Assembly: GCA_910579935.1 (NCBI GenBank) | Contig: CAJTVQ010000031.1 | Location: 1-50,068, forward strand | Length of the DNA stretch: 50,068 nucleotides | Direction of reading: 5' to 3' | DNA from: an uncultured Lachnospiraceae bacterium | Lineage (GTDB): Bacteria; Bacillota; Clostridia; Lachnospirales; Lachnospiraceae | Part shown: positions 35,137-43,236 of the stretch, in pieces | Layout: each line of letters begins with the position of its first letter | How positions within the stretch are numbered: the first letter of the stretch is position 1 | Program-made: the position numbers and the translations under genes | The notes under the pieces: model-generated | Told to the model about the DNA's origin: nothing | What the model saw: the letters and a program-made list of their open reading frames with translations, nothing else | The model's database searches: none

Positions 35137-35631
35137 ATGGTAGTGCCGGAGGCGAATAAAAGGATTTCCAAAGTGGATGCTTATTTGAATTGTGCGGAAA
35201 ACTTTGCTTACAGGAGTACGTGCTTGAAGAGGAAGTACGGGGCGGTAGTGGTAAAGGACGATGCGGTGATCTCCACAGGGTATAACGGTTCTCCCAGGGG
35301 ATTCGAGAATTGCTGTGATTTGGGAAGCGTGTGTCCGCGGATGAAACTTGGGATGCATCAGGGAGAAGGATATGGGATGTGCCGGGCAATCCATGCTGAA
35401 GCGAATGCGCTTTTGAATTGTTCCAGAGAGCAGACGATGGGCGGTGATCTGTATCTTGCGGGTGTGAATCCTGAGGATTATTCGGTGCATAGGGCAAAAC
35501 CCTGTCCGATATGTGCAAGAATGATTATTCAGGCAGGAATAAGGAATGTGATTCTGCGGGTAGGGGAAGGTGCAGACAATTATATTACAATTCCGGCTGT
35601 GGATTTGGAATGGCATTTAAAGGAAGAGTGA
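35137..35631 (+). CDS. deoxycytidylate deaminase family zinc enzyme
   Basis: The 164-residue protein has zinc-ligand motifs HAEANAL (His86, catalytic Glu88) and PCPICA (Cys122, Cys125), plus the long insertion YNGSPRGFENCCDLGSVCPR characteristic of dCMP deaminases such as ComEB. It would convert dCMP to dUMP for dTTP supply. The ATG at 35137 follows GAGAAGGAG. It lies 35 nt behind purH and probably ends the ZTP-controlled operon, adding a pyrimidine deoxynucleotide step. Confidence 0.9.
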   Translation: MVVPEANKRISKVDAYLNCAENFAYRSTCLKRKYGAVVVKDDAVISTGYNGSPRGFENCCDLGSVCPRMKLGMHQGEGYGMCRAIHAEANALLNCSREQTMGGDLYLAGVNPEDYSVHRAKPCPICARMIIQAGIRNVILRVGEGADNYITIPAVDLEWHLKEE

Positions 35632-35712
35632 TAGAAGAAGGAAAAATTTGCCGTTTCTTCCCGCAGGCAATGTGTCGGATGACTGCGGGAAGTTGGCGAC
35701 TGCCGCGTGGAA

Positions 35713-35744
35713 CAGAATCCCCGCCCCTTTTTGGCGGGGATTCT
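35713..35744. terminator. strong palindrome after the deaminase gene
   Basis: CAGAATCCCCGCC / GGCGGGGATTCTG with a CCTTTTT-type loop. The stem is very stable but neither side has a T run, so efficiency as an intrinsic terminator is uncertain. Confidence 0.5.
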
Positions 35745-35754
35745 GGCCATAATA

Positions 35755-36645
35755 TTATGTAGTGGTGCCGGTTTGCAGTGCCGCAAGTTCGGAACGGAGT
35801 TTTTCAAGTTCAGAAAGTGTTTCGTGCAGAAGAGAGTCTTTTTTGCGGATGGTGTTGTCGCGCTGTTGAAGTTCTGCTATGGCTGCTTCCAGTTTTCCCT
35901 CAGCTGCTTCCAGTTTTCCCTCAGTGATCACCAGTTTTCCTTCGATTACTTTCAGTTTCTCTTCAATTTCTCCCATCTTTTTGATTTTTTCAAGCTGATA
36001 CTGATGGGTTCGCTGATCGCGGTAGTATCTTTCTCTGGCTTCGCATTGCAGGCGGATTTTTTCGTTCTGGCTAAGACGGTACATCGTTTCGGCCGCTTCC
36101 TGCATGGTATCGTTTTTGGATGCAATCATTTTGATATCCTCCCAGGTAGTTGCTTGAAACAGGGCCGCCCAGTGATCCAGTTGGTGAACACTGTCAGTTT
36201 CGGTTGCAAGATGTATCTGAGGTAAGTTTAACACAGACAGCCTTAATTTGTCACTATATATAGTATATTTTTTTTCGTTCATAAGCAAATAAGAAGAGTG
36301 GAATTCGGGGTGTGCCGGAAAGAGCGTAAAGTTCGGGATACCGATATAGATGGCGGGTTTCAGGTTATCGTAGTGTTCGCCTTCATTCAGGTTATCAAAG
36401 GAGCGGCAGAGATAGCTGAGGGAACGTTCCGGCCAGTTCCCCTCATTGGCTACCTGTATTTCCAGATTGATCAGGGTACTGTCATTCATTAAGATACGGA
36501 TATCCAAAAGAAAATCTTTGGAATCAACGGATTTGCCGAGTTCAATAGGGTTTGTAACCGGAAACAGAGAACATGACGTAAAACACAAGATATAGAAAAA
36601 AGAATGGAAAAATTCGCAAAAGACACAGGATATGGTATTGTGCAA
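35755..36645 (-). pseudogene. Rpn/PD-(D/E)XK family nuclease, N-terminally truncated
   Basis: From about residue 30 the sequence reads NPIELGKSVDSKDFLLDIRI and INLEIQV, which supply the D and E-x-Q of the PD-(D/E)XK core, then the family blocks PERSLSYLCRSFDNLNEGE and YSDKLRLSVLNLPQIHLATE. The roughly 60-70 N-terminal residues before NPIELG are replaced by an unrelated hydrophobic stretch with no good ribosome site, so the gene is probably frameshifted or deleted at its 5' end. The C-terminus is a coiled coil with heptad copies EGKLEAA encoded by 21-bp tandem repeats (about 35880-35925). Rpn-type proteins are recombination-associated nucleases. Confidence 0.75.
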
Positions 36646-36675
36646 TATTAAAAAAAGTTCTTTTGGCAGTATTGT

Positions 36676-36702
36676 TAAATATTCCCTGCTTTCATCCGAT
36701 AT
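36676..36702 (+). promoter_or_regulatory. sigma-28 (SigD/FliA)-like promoter of the DUF6033 gene
   Basis: TAAA at 36676, a 15-bp spacer, then TCCGATAT: a near-perfect match to the Gram-positive SigD consensus (TAAA-N15-GCCGATAT). It lies about 95 nt before the start at 36796. Confidence 0.7.
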
Positions 36703-36795
36703 ATATTTAAAGTATATACGGCGGCCTCTGAAATGGATGTTGGAGGCGCGGCGGACAGCCGGAGAAAAAGAAAAGAGTCAGGGAGGATGAACAAC

Positions 36796-37596
36796 ATGAG
36801 CAATTATATGAACGGATTGAATCAGGGTGATTATCTGAATTCAGTTGGAGCAGGGTATCAGGATGGCAAAAAGGCGGCGGACAAGAAGAATGATGCCGTG
36901 AAGGGCAACAGCGAAAAAGATGTAAAGACCGAAAGCGGTAAAAAATCGAATTATGTGGGAGGCAGGACTGTCGGAAATCCCCAGTTGAGCGATAAGGCTC
37001 TGAAATATTATGAACAGTTGAAGCGAAAATACTCCAACATGGATTTTATTCTTGTTTCTCCCGAGAAGAAGGCGGAAGCGGAGCGGAATAAGGGAATGTT
37101 TTCCAGCAGCAAGGAACTGCTCGTACTGATTGATTCCGATAAAATAGAGCGGATGGCGGAGGATGAGGAATACCGCAAGAAGTATGAAGGGATTCTGGCA
37201 GGGGCTACGGCCCAGGTAGCTCAGATGAAAATGAGCCTGGGAAGCAATGCCAACAGGGTAAGTTCCTTTGGAATGACCATTGACGACCATGGAAACGCTT
37301 CCTTCTTTGCCGTAGTGGATAAGTCTTTGGCATTACAGAGAGAACGCATCGCAGAGAAGCGCGAGGAAAATGTAAAGACGAAGAAAGAAGAAGCACGGAA
37401 AGCCGAAAAGAAGAAGGCCGGGGAAAAACTGGCGGAAGGAATGAAGGCGGACAACGGCGATAAGGTAACGGTTACGGCAAGTTCATGGGAGGAACTCCGG
37501 AAAAAGATTGACGATGTCATTATGTCCGATATGGCAGATCATATGCTGACAAATGAGGAGCGTAAAATCGGACAGAATTTTGATTTTTCATTATAA
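36796..37596 (+). CDS. DUF6033 family protein
   Basis: The 266-residue soluble protein has an N-terminus rich in Asn/Gly/Lys (about 1-55), a core matching DUF6033 as I recall it (LSDKALKYYEQLKRKYSNMD, FILVSPEKKAEAERNKGMFS, KIERMAEDEEYRKKYEGIL; about 75-150) and a lysine/glutamate-rich helix (about 195-230). No function is established. The ATG at 36796 is 9 nt from GGGAGG; the in-frame ATG at 36787 is too close to it. The SigD-like promoter suggests expression with motility genes, so a flagellum-related role is a reasonable guess. Confidence 0.75.
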   Translation: MSNYMNGLNQGDYLNSVGAGYQDGKKAADKKNDAVKGNSEKDVKTESGKKSNYVGGRTVGNPQLSDKALKYYEQLKRKYSNMDFILVSPEKKAEAERNKGMFSSSKELLVLIDSDKIERMAEDEEYRKKYEGILAGATAQVAQMKMSLGSNANRVSSFGMTIDDHGNASFFAVVDKSLALQRERIAEKREENVKTKKEEARKAEKKKAGEKLAEGMKADNGDKVTVTASSWEELRKKIDDVIMSDMADHMLTNEERKIGQNFDFSL

Positions 37597-37648
37597 AAAC
37601 AGCGGATTGGCATTTTAACCCTGAGTAAACAGAAGGGAACAGCAGAGG

Positions 37649-37684
37649 CTGCGGTACAGGTATTTTCTTGTGCCGCAGTTTTTT
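37649..37684 (+). terminator. intrinsic terminator after the DUF6033 gene
   Basis: CTGCGGTACA / TGTGCCGCAG (one G-T pair) is followed by six T. Confidence 0.85.
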
Positions 37685-37699
37685 GTGAACAGACCCGCG

Positions 37700-37934
37700 C
37701 AGAGGAAGTATGCCGCTAAAGCGGCAAATGGGCGGCACGCAGGGGAAAGGTTCATTGGTATATTTCAGGAAGTAGCAGAGGTATACTACTAAAATACTAC
37801 TTAGGGGGAATGGTTTATGGAATAAAAATCCTGTATCTTATCAGTAGGATATTTATATCCGGCAATAAGAATGCCGTGCACAGCGGGAATCCGGGTACGG
37901 CATTTTCGGCTGAATAAAGAAAGGAAGGGAAGAT
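37700..37934 (+). promoter_or_regulatory. structured leader of the propeller/solute-binding gene
   Basis: This stretch holds several short hairpins: TGCCGCT-AA-AGCGGCA (about 37710), GGATAT-TT-ATATCC (about 37847) and AATGCCGT (37870) / ACGGCATT (37897) followed by TTC. The last sits about 30 nt before the ATG and could act as an attenuator. TATACT near 37782 is a possible -10 without a good -35. No known riboswitch consensus is recognised. Confidence 0.35.
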
Positions 37935-40169
37935 ATGGGAAAGAGAAAAAAGGGAATATGGACTATGGCGGCAGTTCTGCTGTTGTTCCTATGCGGCTGT
38001 GGGAACGGAACGGAAGGAGGGCAGGACGGACCGCCGGGAGAGCAGAGGGATTATGTGTATGCGGCAGAGCATCAGTCTTTGGACGTATATTGCGAATCCA
38101 TAACCGCAATAGCATTGGGGGGCGGACAGAATGTATGGATTGCGGGGGCCGAAGACGGAAAACATGTGCTGCTTTCCCTGAAAATCGGAGAGGATGAGAC
38201 GGAGGAGTATCCTTTGGAATTGGAAGAAGGGACGCAGGTATCCGCCATCGGAAAGGATACGGAAGGCAACCTGCTGTTAGGAACGATCCGGTATCGGGGG
38301 GATTCTTTGGCGGAGCGGGTACTGGACCGTGTTGCGATTCAGAAAGTGACACCGGAAGGAAAGACGCTGGAAACGATAGATACGGGAAATATATTTCTGA
38401 AAAAGAGTGCGGATTCTTTTTATATAAGCAATATCCTGCAGGATAAAGAGGGGAATTATTATATTTCCGCTACGCAGGAACTCTGCGTGCTGCATCCGGA
38501 CGGCAGCGTGTATTTTGAAATTCCGTTGGAATCCTATATATTGGAACTGTTTGCGATGAGGGACGGCAGAATTGCGGCGGGCTATAATGGAAACAGGGGA
38601 TGGGAAATGGGGGAGGTGGATCTGGCACGCGGGGAGCTTACGCCTTTGGAAAGCGGGATGGCATTTAACCGGGGGACGTACCGCGGCGGTACGGATTCGG
38701 ACCTCTTATATACACAGGATGCAGTGCTTTACACATGTAATCTGACCGACAAGGAGCCGACTGCGCTTCTGAACTGGACGGACAATGATATTAACAGCAA
38801 TAACCTGAAGGATTTTATGATTCTGCCTGACGGGAGGATTGTGGCCCTGACAATTGATTTCAGTGCGGGAGCATCCAAAGAAATCAGCATCCTTACAGAA
38901 AAGAAACGTTCTGAAATGCAGGAAAAGACGGTTTTGACATATGCTTCTTTAGACTTCCCGTTTTATGCACAGAAAGATATTGTGGCGTTTAACAAGCAGA
39001 GTGAGCGATATGAGATTGAGATCAAGGAATACGGGGATGATACGATGGAATACGGCGACCGGATAGCGATGCTGAATGCGGACCTGACAGGAAATCAGCC
39101 GCCGGATATCATTGATATTTCCCAAATGTCCCTAGAGGATCTGATTGCTGCGGGAGTGGCGGAAGATCTGGCTCCCTGGCTGGAGAAAGATCCTGCAATG
39201 GGACGGGAAGATTTTGTGGAGAATGTCATGAAGGCCTATGAACGGGACGGAAAACTGTATGCCATCATGCCGTCTTTCGGAATCGCTGCACTGATTGGAA
39301 AAGTGTCCGATGTGGGGGATGGAGGCAGCTGGTCCATTGAGGAAATGGCTGCGTTGATGGATGCAAAGGAAAAAGATGCCGAAATGCTGGAATATGCAGA
39401 TAAAGCTACCGTGCTTTGGCTGTTGTGCAGAGTCAATCAGGAATGGTTTGTAGACAGGGAAAGCGGAACCTGCCGGTTTACCGGAGGGGAATTTGAAAAA
39501 ATGCTTGAATTTGCAGATCGCTTTCCCGAAGAACCGGCGCAAGACCCGAATGCGCCTTCCGAGATAGAGAAACTAAGAAGCGGAAGGCTTCTGCTGGTGA
39601 ATGGTATGATTACTTCCGTGGAATTATACCAGGTGTATGAGTATGAATTCGGGGAACCCGTGAACTTTATCGGTTATCCTGTTTTCGGAGAAGAGAGCGG
39701 GACGATGCTTGTGCCGCAGGGAACAACGGTAGCGATGCATGCAGCCTCGCCCAATAAAGACGGGGTATGGGAATTCATAAGGTTCATTTTGTCCGGGGAA
39801 AGGCAGGAGAGTCTGAACGCAATAAACGGCAGCGGTTTTCCGGTTCTGCAGCAGGTTTTGGATAAACAGCTGAAAGCTGAGATGGAGGATGAATATTATG
39901 AAGATGCGGACGGAAGCATGAAACTGAGGCCGAAAAACTCATGGGCAGCCGGTGATTTGGATATTCAGGTATATGCGGCAACACAGGAACAGGTGGACCG
40001 GATACGGGAGCTGGCCGGGACGGCGCGGGCAGACAGCCGCATGGATGAAAAGCTGTTTCAGATCATATACGAGGAAGCCGCGGCTTATTTCAGCGGGCAG
40101 AAAAGTGCGCAGGAAGTGGCAGAACTGGTGCAGAACCGTGTGCAGACTTACCTGAATGAAACAAAATAG
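37935..40169 (+). CDS. large lipoprotein: beta-propeller-like N-half plus family-1 solute-binding C-half
   Basis: The 744-residue protein begins with a basic signal and lipobox ending LLLFLCGCGNG. Residues 50-325 contain repeated short beta units (IALGGGQNVWIAGAEDGKHV, QDKEGNYYISATQELCVLHP, KDFMILPDGRIVALTIDF) resembling sensor propellers. From about 330 (TVLTYASLDFPFYAQKDI, VAFNKQSERYEIEIKEYGDD) it has a standard family-1 solute-binding fold to the end. No permease or ATPase is nearby, so it may be a surface sensor or an orphan binding protein rather than part of an importer. The ribosome site is GGAAGGGAAGAT. The genes behind it encode a membrane pair with a LuxR domain. Confidence 0.8.
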   Translation: MGKRKKGIWTMAAVLLLFLCGCGNGTEGGQDGPPGEQRDYVYAAEHQSLDVYCESITAIALGGGQNVWIAGAEDGKHVLLSLKIGEDETEEYPLELEEGTQVSAIGKDTEGNLLLGTIRYRGDSLAERVLDRVAIQKVTPEGKTLETIDTGNIFLKKSADSFYISNILQDKEGNYYISATQELCVLHPDGSVYFEIPLESYILELFAMRDGRIAAGYNGNRGWEMGEVDLARGELTPLESGMAFNRGTYRGGTDSDLLYTQDAVLYTCNLTDKEPTALLNWTDNDINSNNLKDFMILPDGRIVALTIDFSAGASKEISILTEKKRSEMQEKTVLTYASLDFPFYAQKDIVAFNKQSERYEIEIKEYGDDTMEYGDRIAMLNADLTGNQPPDIIDISQMSLEDLIAAGVAEDLAPWLEKDPAMGREDFVENVMKAYERDGKLYAIMPSFGIAALIGKVSDVGDGGSWSIEEMAALMDAKEKDAEMLEYADKATVLWLLCRVNQEWFVDRESGTCRFTGGEFEKMLEFADRFPEEPAQDPNAPSEIEKLRSGRLLLVNGMITSVELYQVYEYEFGEPVNFIGYPVFGEESGTMLVPQGTTVAMHAASPNKDGVWEFIRFILSGERQESLNAINGSGFPVLQQVLDKQLKAEMEDEYYEDADGSMKLRPKNSWAAGDLDIQVYAATQEQVDRIRELAGTARADSRMDEKLFQIIYEEAAAYFSGQKSAQEVAELVQNRVQTYLNETK

Positions 40170-40176
40170 TACAGCA

Positions 40177-40205
40177 TTGCTGTATTTGATTTCTTTTAAT
40201 ATAAT
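40177..40205 (+). promoter_or_regulatory. sigma-A promoter of the MotA-like/LuxR pair
   Basis: TTGCTG and TATAAT are separated by 17 bp, directly behind the stop of the upstream gene. Confidence 0.7.
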
Positions 40206-40329
40206 AGACGGAGTGGGAGCGGCAGCCGGGCATTTACCCGTCATTTAAGCAGTACGGCGGACTGCTTCCGGTTATCCGTACGGACATAGGAAAAGACAAC
40301 GGTACTTAAAAATGGAAGGAGTGTATGGT

Positions 40330-40938
40330 ATGTATATATTGAGTATAATCGGTTTGGTATTGGTGGTTTTTTTTGTGGAATGCTCGATGTGGGGGATCGA
40401 AAACAGTTTGGCGGTGCTGCTTGATCTGCCTAGCCTGTTACTGTTACTGATAATCGGGGCGGCAATGCTGCTGGCAGCAGGTCTTGGGAAAGATTTCCTG
40501 GCGGCATTCCGTCTGACACTCGGCAGGGAGAAGCAGACGGGACTGCGGGAAAGGAAACGGGCGGCGGAAGCGGTGGAGTTATTTATGAGGGCAATGAGAC
40601 AAGGGAGTATATTTGCAGCGCTCATTCAGTTTGTTGCCATGCACAGCCTGATGGAAGATACGGCACAGTGGAGCATATATCTGTCAGTATTGTTTCTGGT
40701 AGTACTGTATGCCTGCGTGATCAATCTGCTGCTGCTGCCTGTGAAAAGCAGACTGAATCTTGGGATTATTGAATATATGCAGGACCCGGGGCAGGAAGAC
40801 GGCATAAAGGAGGCAGGATGCAGGAGCGGAAAGGAGGGATTGGAAGAGACGGAAAGCGAGACAGGAGAGGAAGGACAGGAAGAACCGGAAAGTGAGACGG
40901 AAGAGGACGGAGAAGGAGCGCAGGGGAGTGGGAAATAA
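40330..40938 (+). CDS. MotA-like four-helix membrane protein with acidic tail
   Basis: The 202-residue protein has four hydrophobic segments in MotA order (TM1 about 3-18, TM2 about 36-55, a cytosolic helix, TM3 about 92-107, TM4 about 115-137). The block LLDLPSLLLLLIIGAAMLLA followed by GLGKDFL resembles the MotA 'DLPSLLIVIGG' region. A tail of about 50 residues is almost purely Glu/Gly/Ser/Thr. No MotB partner or flagellar gene is adjacent, and the cytosolic loop is much shorter than in MotA, so motor function is unlikely. The ATG at 40330 follows GGAAGGAG. The stop codon overlaps the next start. Confidence 0.6.
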   Translation: MYILSIIGLVLVVFFVECSMWGIENSLAVLLDLPSLLLLLIIGAAMLLAAGLGKDFLAAFRLTLGREKQTGLRERKRAAEAVELFMRAMRQGSIFAALIQFVAMHSLMEDTAQWSIYLSVLFLVVLYACVINLLLLPVKSRLNLGIIEYMQDPGQEDGIKEAGCRSGKEGLEETESETGEEGQEEPESETEEDGEGAQGSGK

Positions 40939-41624
40939 TGAAGAAGGTTAAGAGAATGGCAGCAGTGCTCCTGTACCTGCTTCTGGCGGCGCTTTTATTG
41001 GGATTGCGGCCGAAAGAATTGTTTGATCTGCGTCAATTGCTGCTGGTACTTGCCGGAGGTATGATCCTGTATCTTCCGTCGATGGGAAAAGAGGATTTCC
41101 GGCAATGGAAAAAACCGGATTACGGACTGTTGGCGCGCGATACCATCTATGCCAGTTATATCGAAACGTTCGTGCTGGTATTTCTGCTGCTTTATCAGGG
41201 GCCTGAAACGGACCGGATGAAGATGCTCGCGGAAATGCACGGGGAAGGGCAGGCGATCCGGCTGATTTCCGGTACGCTGATGCGGGAGATTGCAATGGGC
41301 TTCCGGCCGCTGTTATACGGAATCTGTATCTGGATAGCGTTTGGAAAAGAAGATGAGAAACCGGCGGAAAAAGCGGAAGCGGCAGGGGGAGAAGTAAGGG
41401 TGCTGACTGCACAGGAAAGCTATCAGCATTTTTTGGAAATGGGACTGACCAGACGGGAGGCAGAAGTGGCCGTACAGGTGTGCAGAGGAGTGAGCAATAA
41501 GGAGATTGCGATGGAACTGAGTATTTCGGAGGCTACGGTGAAAAAGCATATGTCCAATATTTTTGAAAAACTCGGAGTGAAAAAAAGAGAAGAAATATGG
41601 AAATACCATCATTTTTCCGAATAG
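40938..41624 (+). CDS. membrane-anchored LuxR-type transcription regulator
   Basis: In this 228-residue protein the first 135 residues have four hydrophobic segments and are similar to the preceding MotA-like protein: LFDLRQLLLVLAGGMILYLP then SMGKEDF, against LLDLPSLLLLLIIGAAMLLA then GLGKDF. After a Glu/Ala linker comes a LuxR/GerE HTH (LTRREAEVAVQVCRGVSNKE, IAMELSISEATVKKHMSNIF; about 165-225). There is no receiver domain. It should read a membrane signal and bind DNA while tethered, with the overlapping MotA-like protein as likely partner. The start overlaps the upstream TAA. Confidence 0.8.
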   Translation: MKKVKRMAAVLLYLLLAALLLGLRPKELFDLRQLLLVLAGGMILYLPSMGKEDFRQWKKPDYGLLARDTIYASYIETFVLVFLLLYQGPETDRMKMLAEMHGEGQAIRLISGTLMREIAMGFRPLLYGICIWIAFGKEDEKPAEKAEAAGGEVRVLTAQESYQHFLEMGLTRREAEVAVQVCRGVSNKEIAMELSISEATVKKHMSNIFEKLGVKKREEIWKYHHFSE

Positions 41625-41652
41625 CTTTTCCATGTTTCCGTGAGAGTAACGG

Positions 41653-41681
41653 TTGACGGAGCGGTGTGGATGTGGCATTAT
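41653..41681 (+). promoter_or_regulatory. possible sigma-A promoter of the DHH phosphoesterase gene
   Basis: TTGACG and CATTAT are separated by 17 bp, about 75 nt before the start. Confidence 0.5.
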
Positions 41682-41752
41682 AAATAGTAGAAGAAATATC
41701 GTATTTAAGGATAAGAGGGTTTTACAGAGAAGGAGAAAGAGAGGATAGGGAT

Positions 41753-42679
41753 ATGAGATTAGTGACACGCTCTGATTTTGACGGGCTTGCGTGTGGCGCG
41801 CTGCTGAAAGAGGTAGGGATCATTGACCACTGGAAATTTGCACATCCGAAAGATTTACAGGACGGACTGGTAGAGATTACGGAAGATGACTGCCTGGCAA
41901 ACGTACCGTTCGTGGAAGGCTGCGGTTTATGGTTCGACCATCATTCCAGTGAATTTGAGAGAAACCAGCTGGCAGGGAAATATAAGGGAGAGAGCAGGGT
42001 TGCTCCGTCCTGTGCGCGCATCATTTACGAATATTATGGGGGGAAGGAAAGATTTCCGCAGTTCGATGATATGATGATAGCGGTGGATAAGGTGGATTCC
42101 GGAAACCTGACGATTGATGAAGTGCAGAATCCTACGGGCTGGATTCTGGTCGGATTTTTGATGGATCCACGGACAGGGCTGGGAAGATGGAGAAATTTCA
42201 CGATTTCCAATTATCAGCTGATGGAAAAGTTGATCGATGCCTGTCGTACCATGACAACGGAAGAAATCCTCGCAATGCCTGATGTAAAAGAAAGAATTGA
42301 TGTTTACTTTGAACAGGCGGAAAAATTCAAGGAGATGGTGACGGCCCATACGAGGGTGGAAAAAGATGTGATCATTTCCGACCTGCGGAAAGTGGATCCG
42401 ATTTATTCCGGTAACCGTTTCATGATTTACAGTATGTATCCGGAACAGAATATTTCAGCATGGATCGTCAGCGGGAAAGGCGGACTTGGCTGTTCGGTTG
42501 CGGTAGGATACAGCGTTTTGAACAGGACTTCTGATGTAAATGTAGGCAGCCTGATGCTAAAATACGGGGGCGGCGGACACAAGGCCGTGGGCACCTGTCA
42601 GTTTAAGGATGAGGAGATCGGGGAAAAACTGCCGAAGCTTTTGGATGAATTGGTAAATTATAAGGATTATTATAAGTAG
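41753..42679 (+). CDS. DHH/DHHA1 family phosphoesterase
   Basis: The 308-residue protein has DHH motifs RSDFDGLACG near 6-15, the FDHHSS motif near 61-66 and a later Asp in AVDKVDSGN, with a C-terminal DHHA1 domain carrying LKYGGGGHKAVGTC near 268-281. It is a Mn2+-dependent phosphodiesterase/phosphatase of the exopolyphosphatase-like group. Substrates could be nanoRNA, cyclic dinucleotide breakdown products or polyphosphate. It lacks the sensory domains of GdpP. A purine-rich AGAAGGAGAAAGAGAGG precedes the ATG. Confidence 0.85.
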   Translation: MRLVTRSDFDGLACGALLKEVGIIDHWKFAHPKDLQDGLVEITEDDCLANVPFVEGCGLWFDHHSSEFERNQLAGKYKGESRVAPSCARIIYEYYGGKERFPQFDDMMIAVDKVDSGNLTIDEVQNPTGWILVGFLMDPRTGLGRWRNFTISNYQLMEKLIDACRTMTTEEILAMPDVKERIDVYFEQAEKFKEMVTAHTRVEKDVIISDLRKVDPIYSGNRFMIYSMYPEQNISAWIVSGKGGLGCSVAVGYSVLNRTSDVNVGSLMLKYGGGGHKAVGTCQFKDEEIGEKLPKLLDELVNYKDYYK

Positions 42680-42772
42680 CTGGCAGTGAAACAGGCATAA
42701 ATAAGAGTACCAAAAACAGAAGAATTGGAATGAAGCTGCGCTGGAATTTATGGACAGATTCATAGGAGAATG

Positions 42773-42799
42773 ACAGGATGCTGCGGCATCCTGTTTTTA
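42773..42799 (+). terminator. intrinsic terminator after the DHH gene
   Basis: ACAGGATGC-TGCG-GCATCCTGT followed by TTTTAA. Confidence 0.85.
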
Positions 42800-42936
42800 A
42801 ATAATTGAAACACAAAAGATGATGTTCCGGTTACAGCAGAAGGAAAACGGGGAGCAGGTGTGTAAATTTTGAAACCAATAGGGAGTGTGAATCGTAATTA
42901 ATTATATAAGTATGCAGCCATATCGGGCGGGATAAA

Positions 42937-43137
42937 ATGGAGGAAGGGAAGACTGTGGAAAGTATGGAGGTAAGGCTACAAAGCGGTAAGCTGATTCTCG
43001 TGGAAGCGGACATGCTGGACGAAATATGGAAGCTGCGGGGATTCCTGACAGAAGATGAGATGGCACAGGTGGAGACAGAGGTTATAAATTTTAGGGAAAA
43101 CCATCCGGAAATATTTTCCGTCTCTACCTGCGGTTGA
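42937..43137 (+). CDS. small conserved-looking protein of unknown function
   Basis: The 66-residue protein reads VRLQSGKLILVEADMLDEIW, then KLRGFLTEDEMAQVETEVIN, a strand followed by two helices with an acidic surface. It has no recognised family. The ribosome site before 42937 is weak (GGGCGGG); an in-frame ATG at 42964 starting MEVRLQSG is an alternative. It ends about 100 nt before the second HTH-PurM gene and could be co-transcribed with it. Confidence 0.5.
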   Translation: MEEGKTVESMEVRLQSGKLILVEADMLDEIWKLRGFLTEDEMAQVETEVINFRENHPEIFSVSTCG

Positions 43138-43236
43138 AAAAGGCGCGCAGGTTCAATCAGACAGTTATTGTGCGGACGGCTGGCAGCAGGTTATGATAAA
43201 ACCGGAAGATGAAATTCGAAAGGGAGGAATTTTGAA

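Noticed and set aside
37700..37934. Possible known riboswitch before the propeller/solute-binding gene
   Set aside because: Hairpins are present, but none matches a riboswitch consensus I know; kept only as a structured leader.
40840..40930. Purine-rich imperfect repeats
   Set aside because: They encode the acidic tail of the MotA-like protein rather than a separate DNA element.
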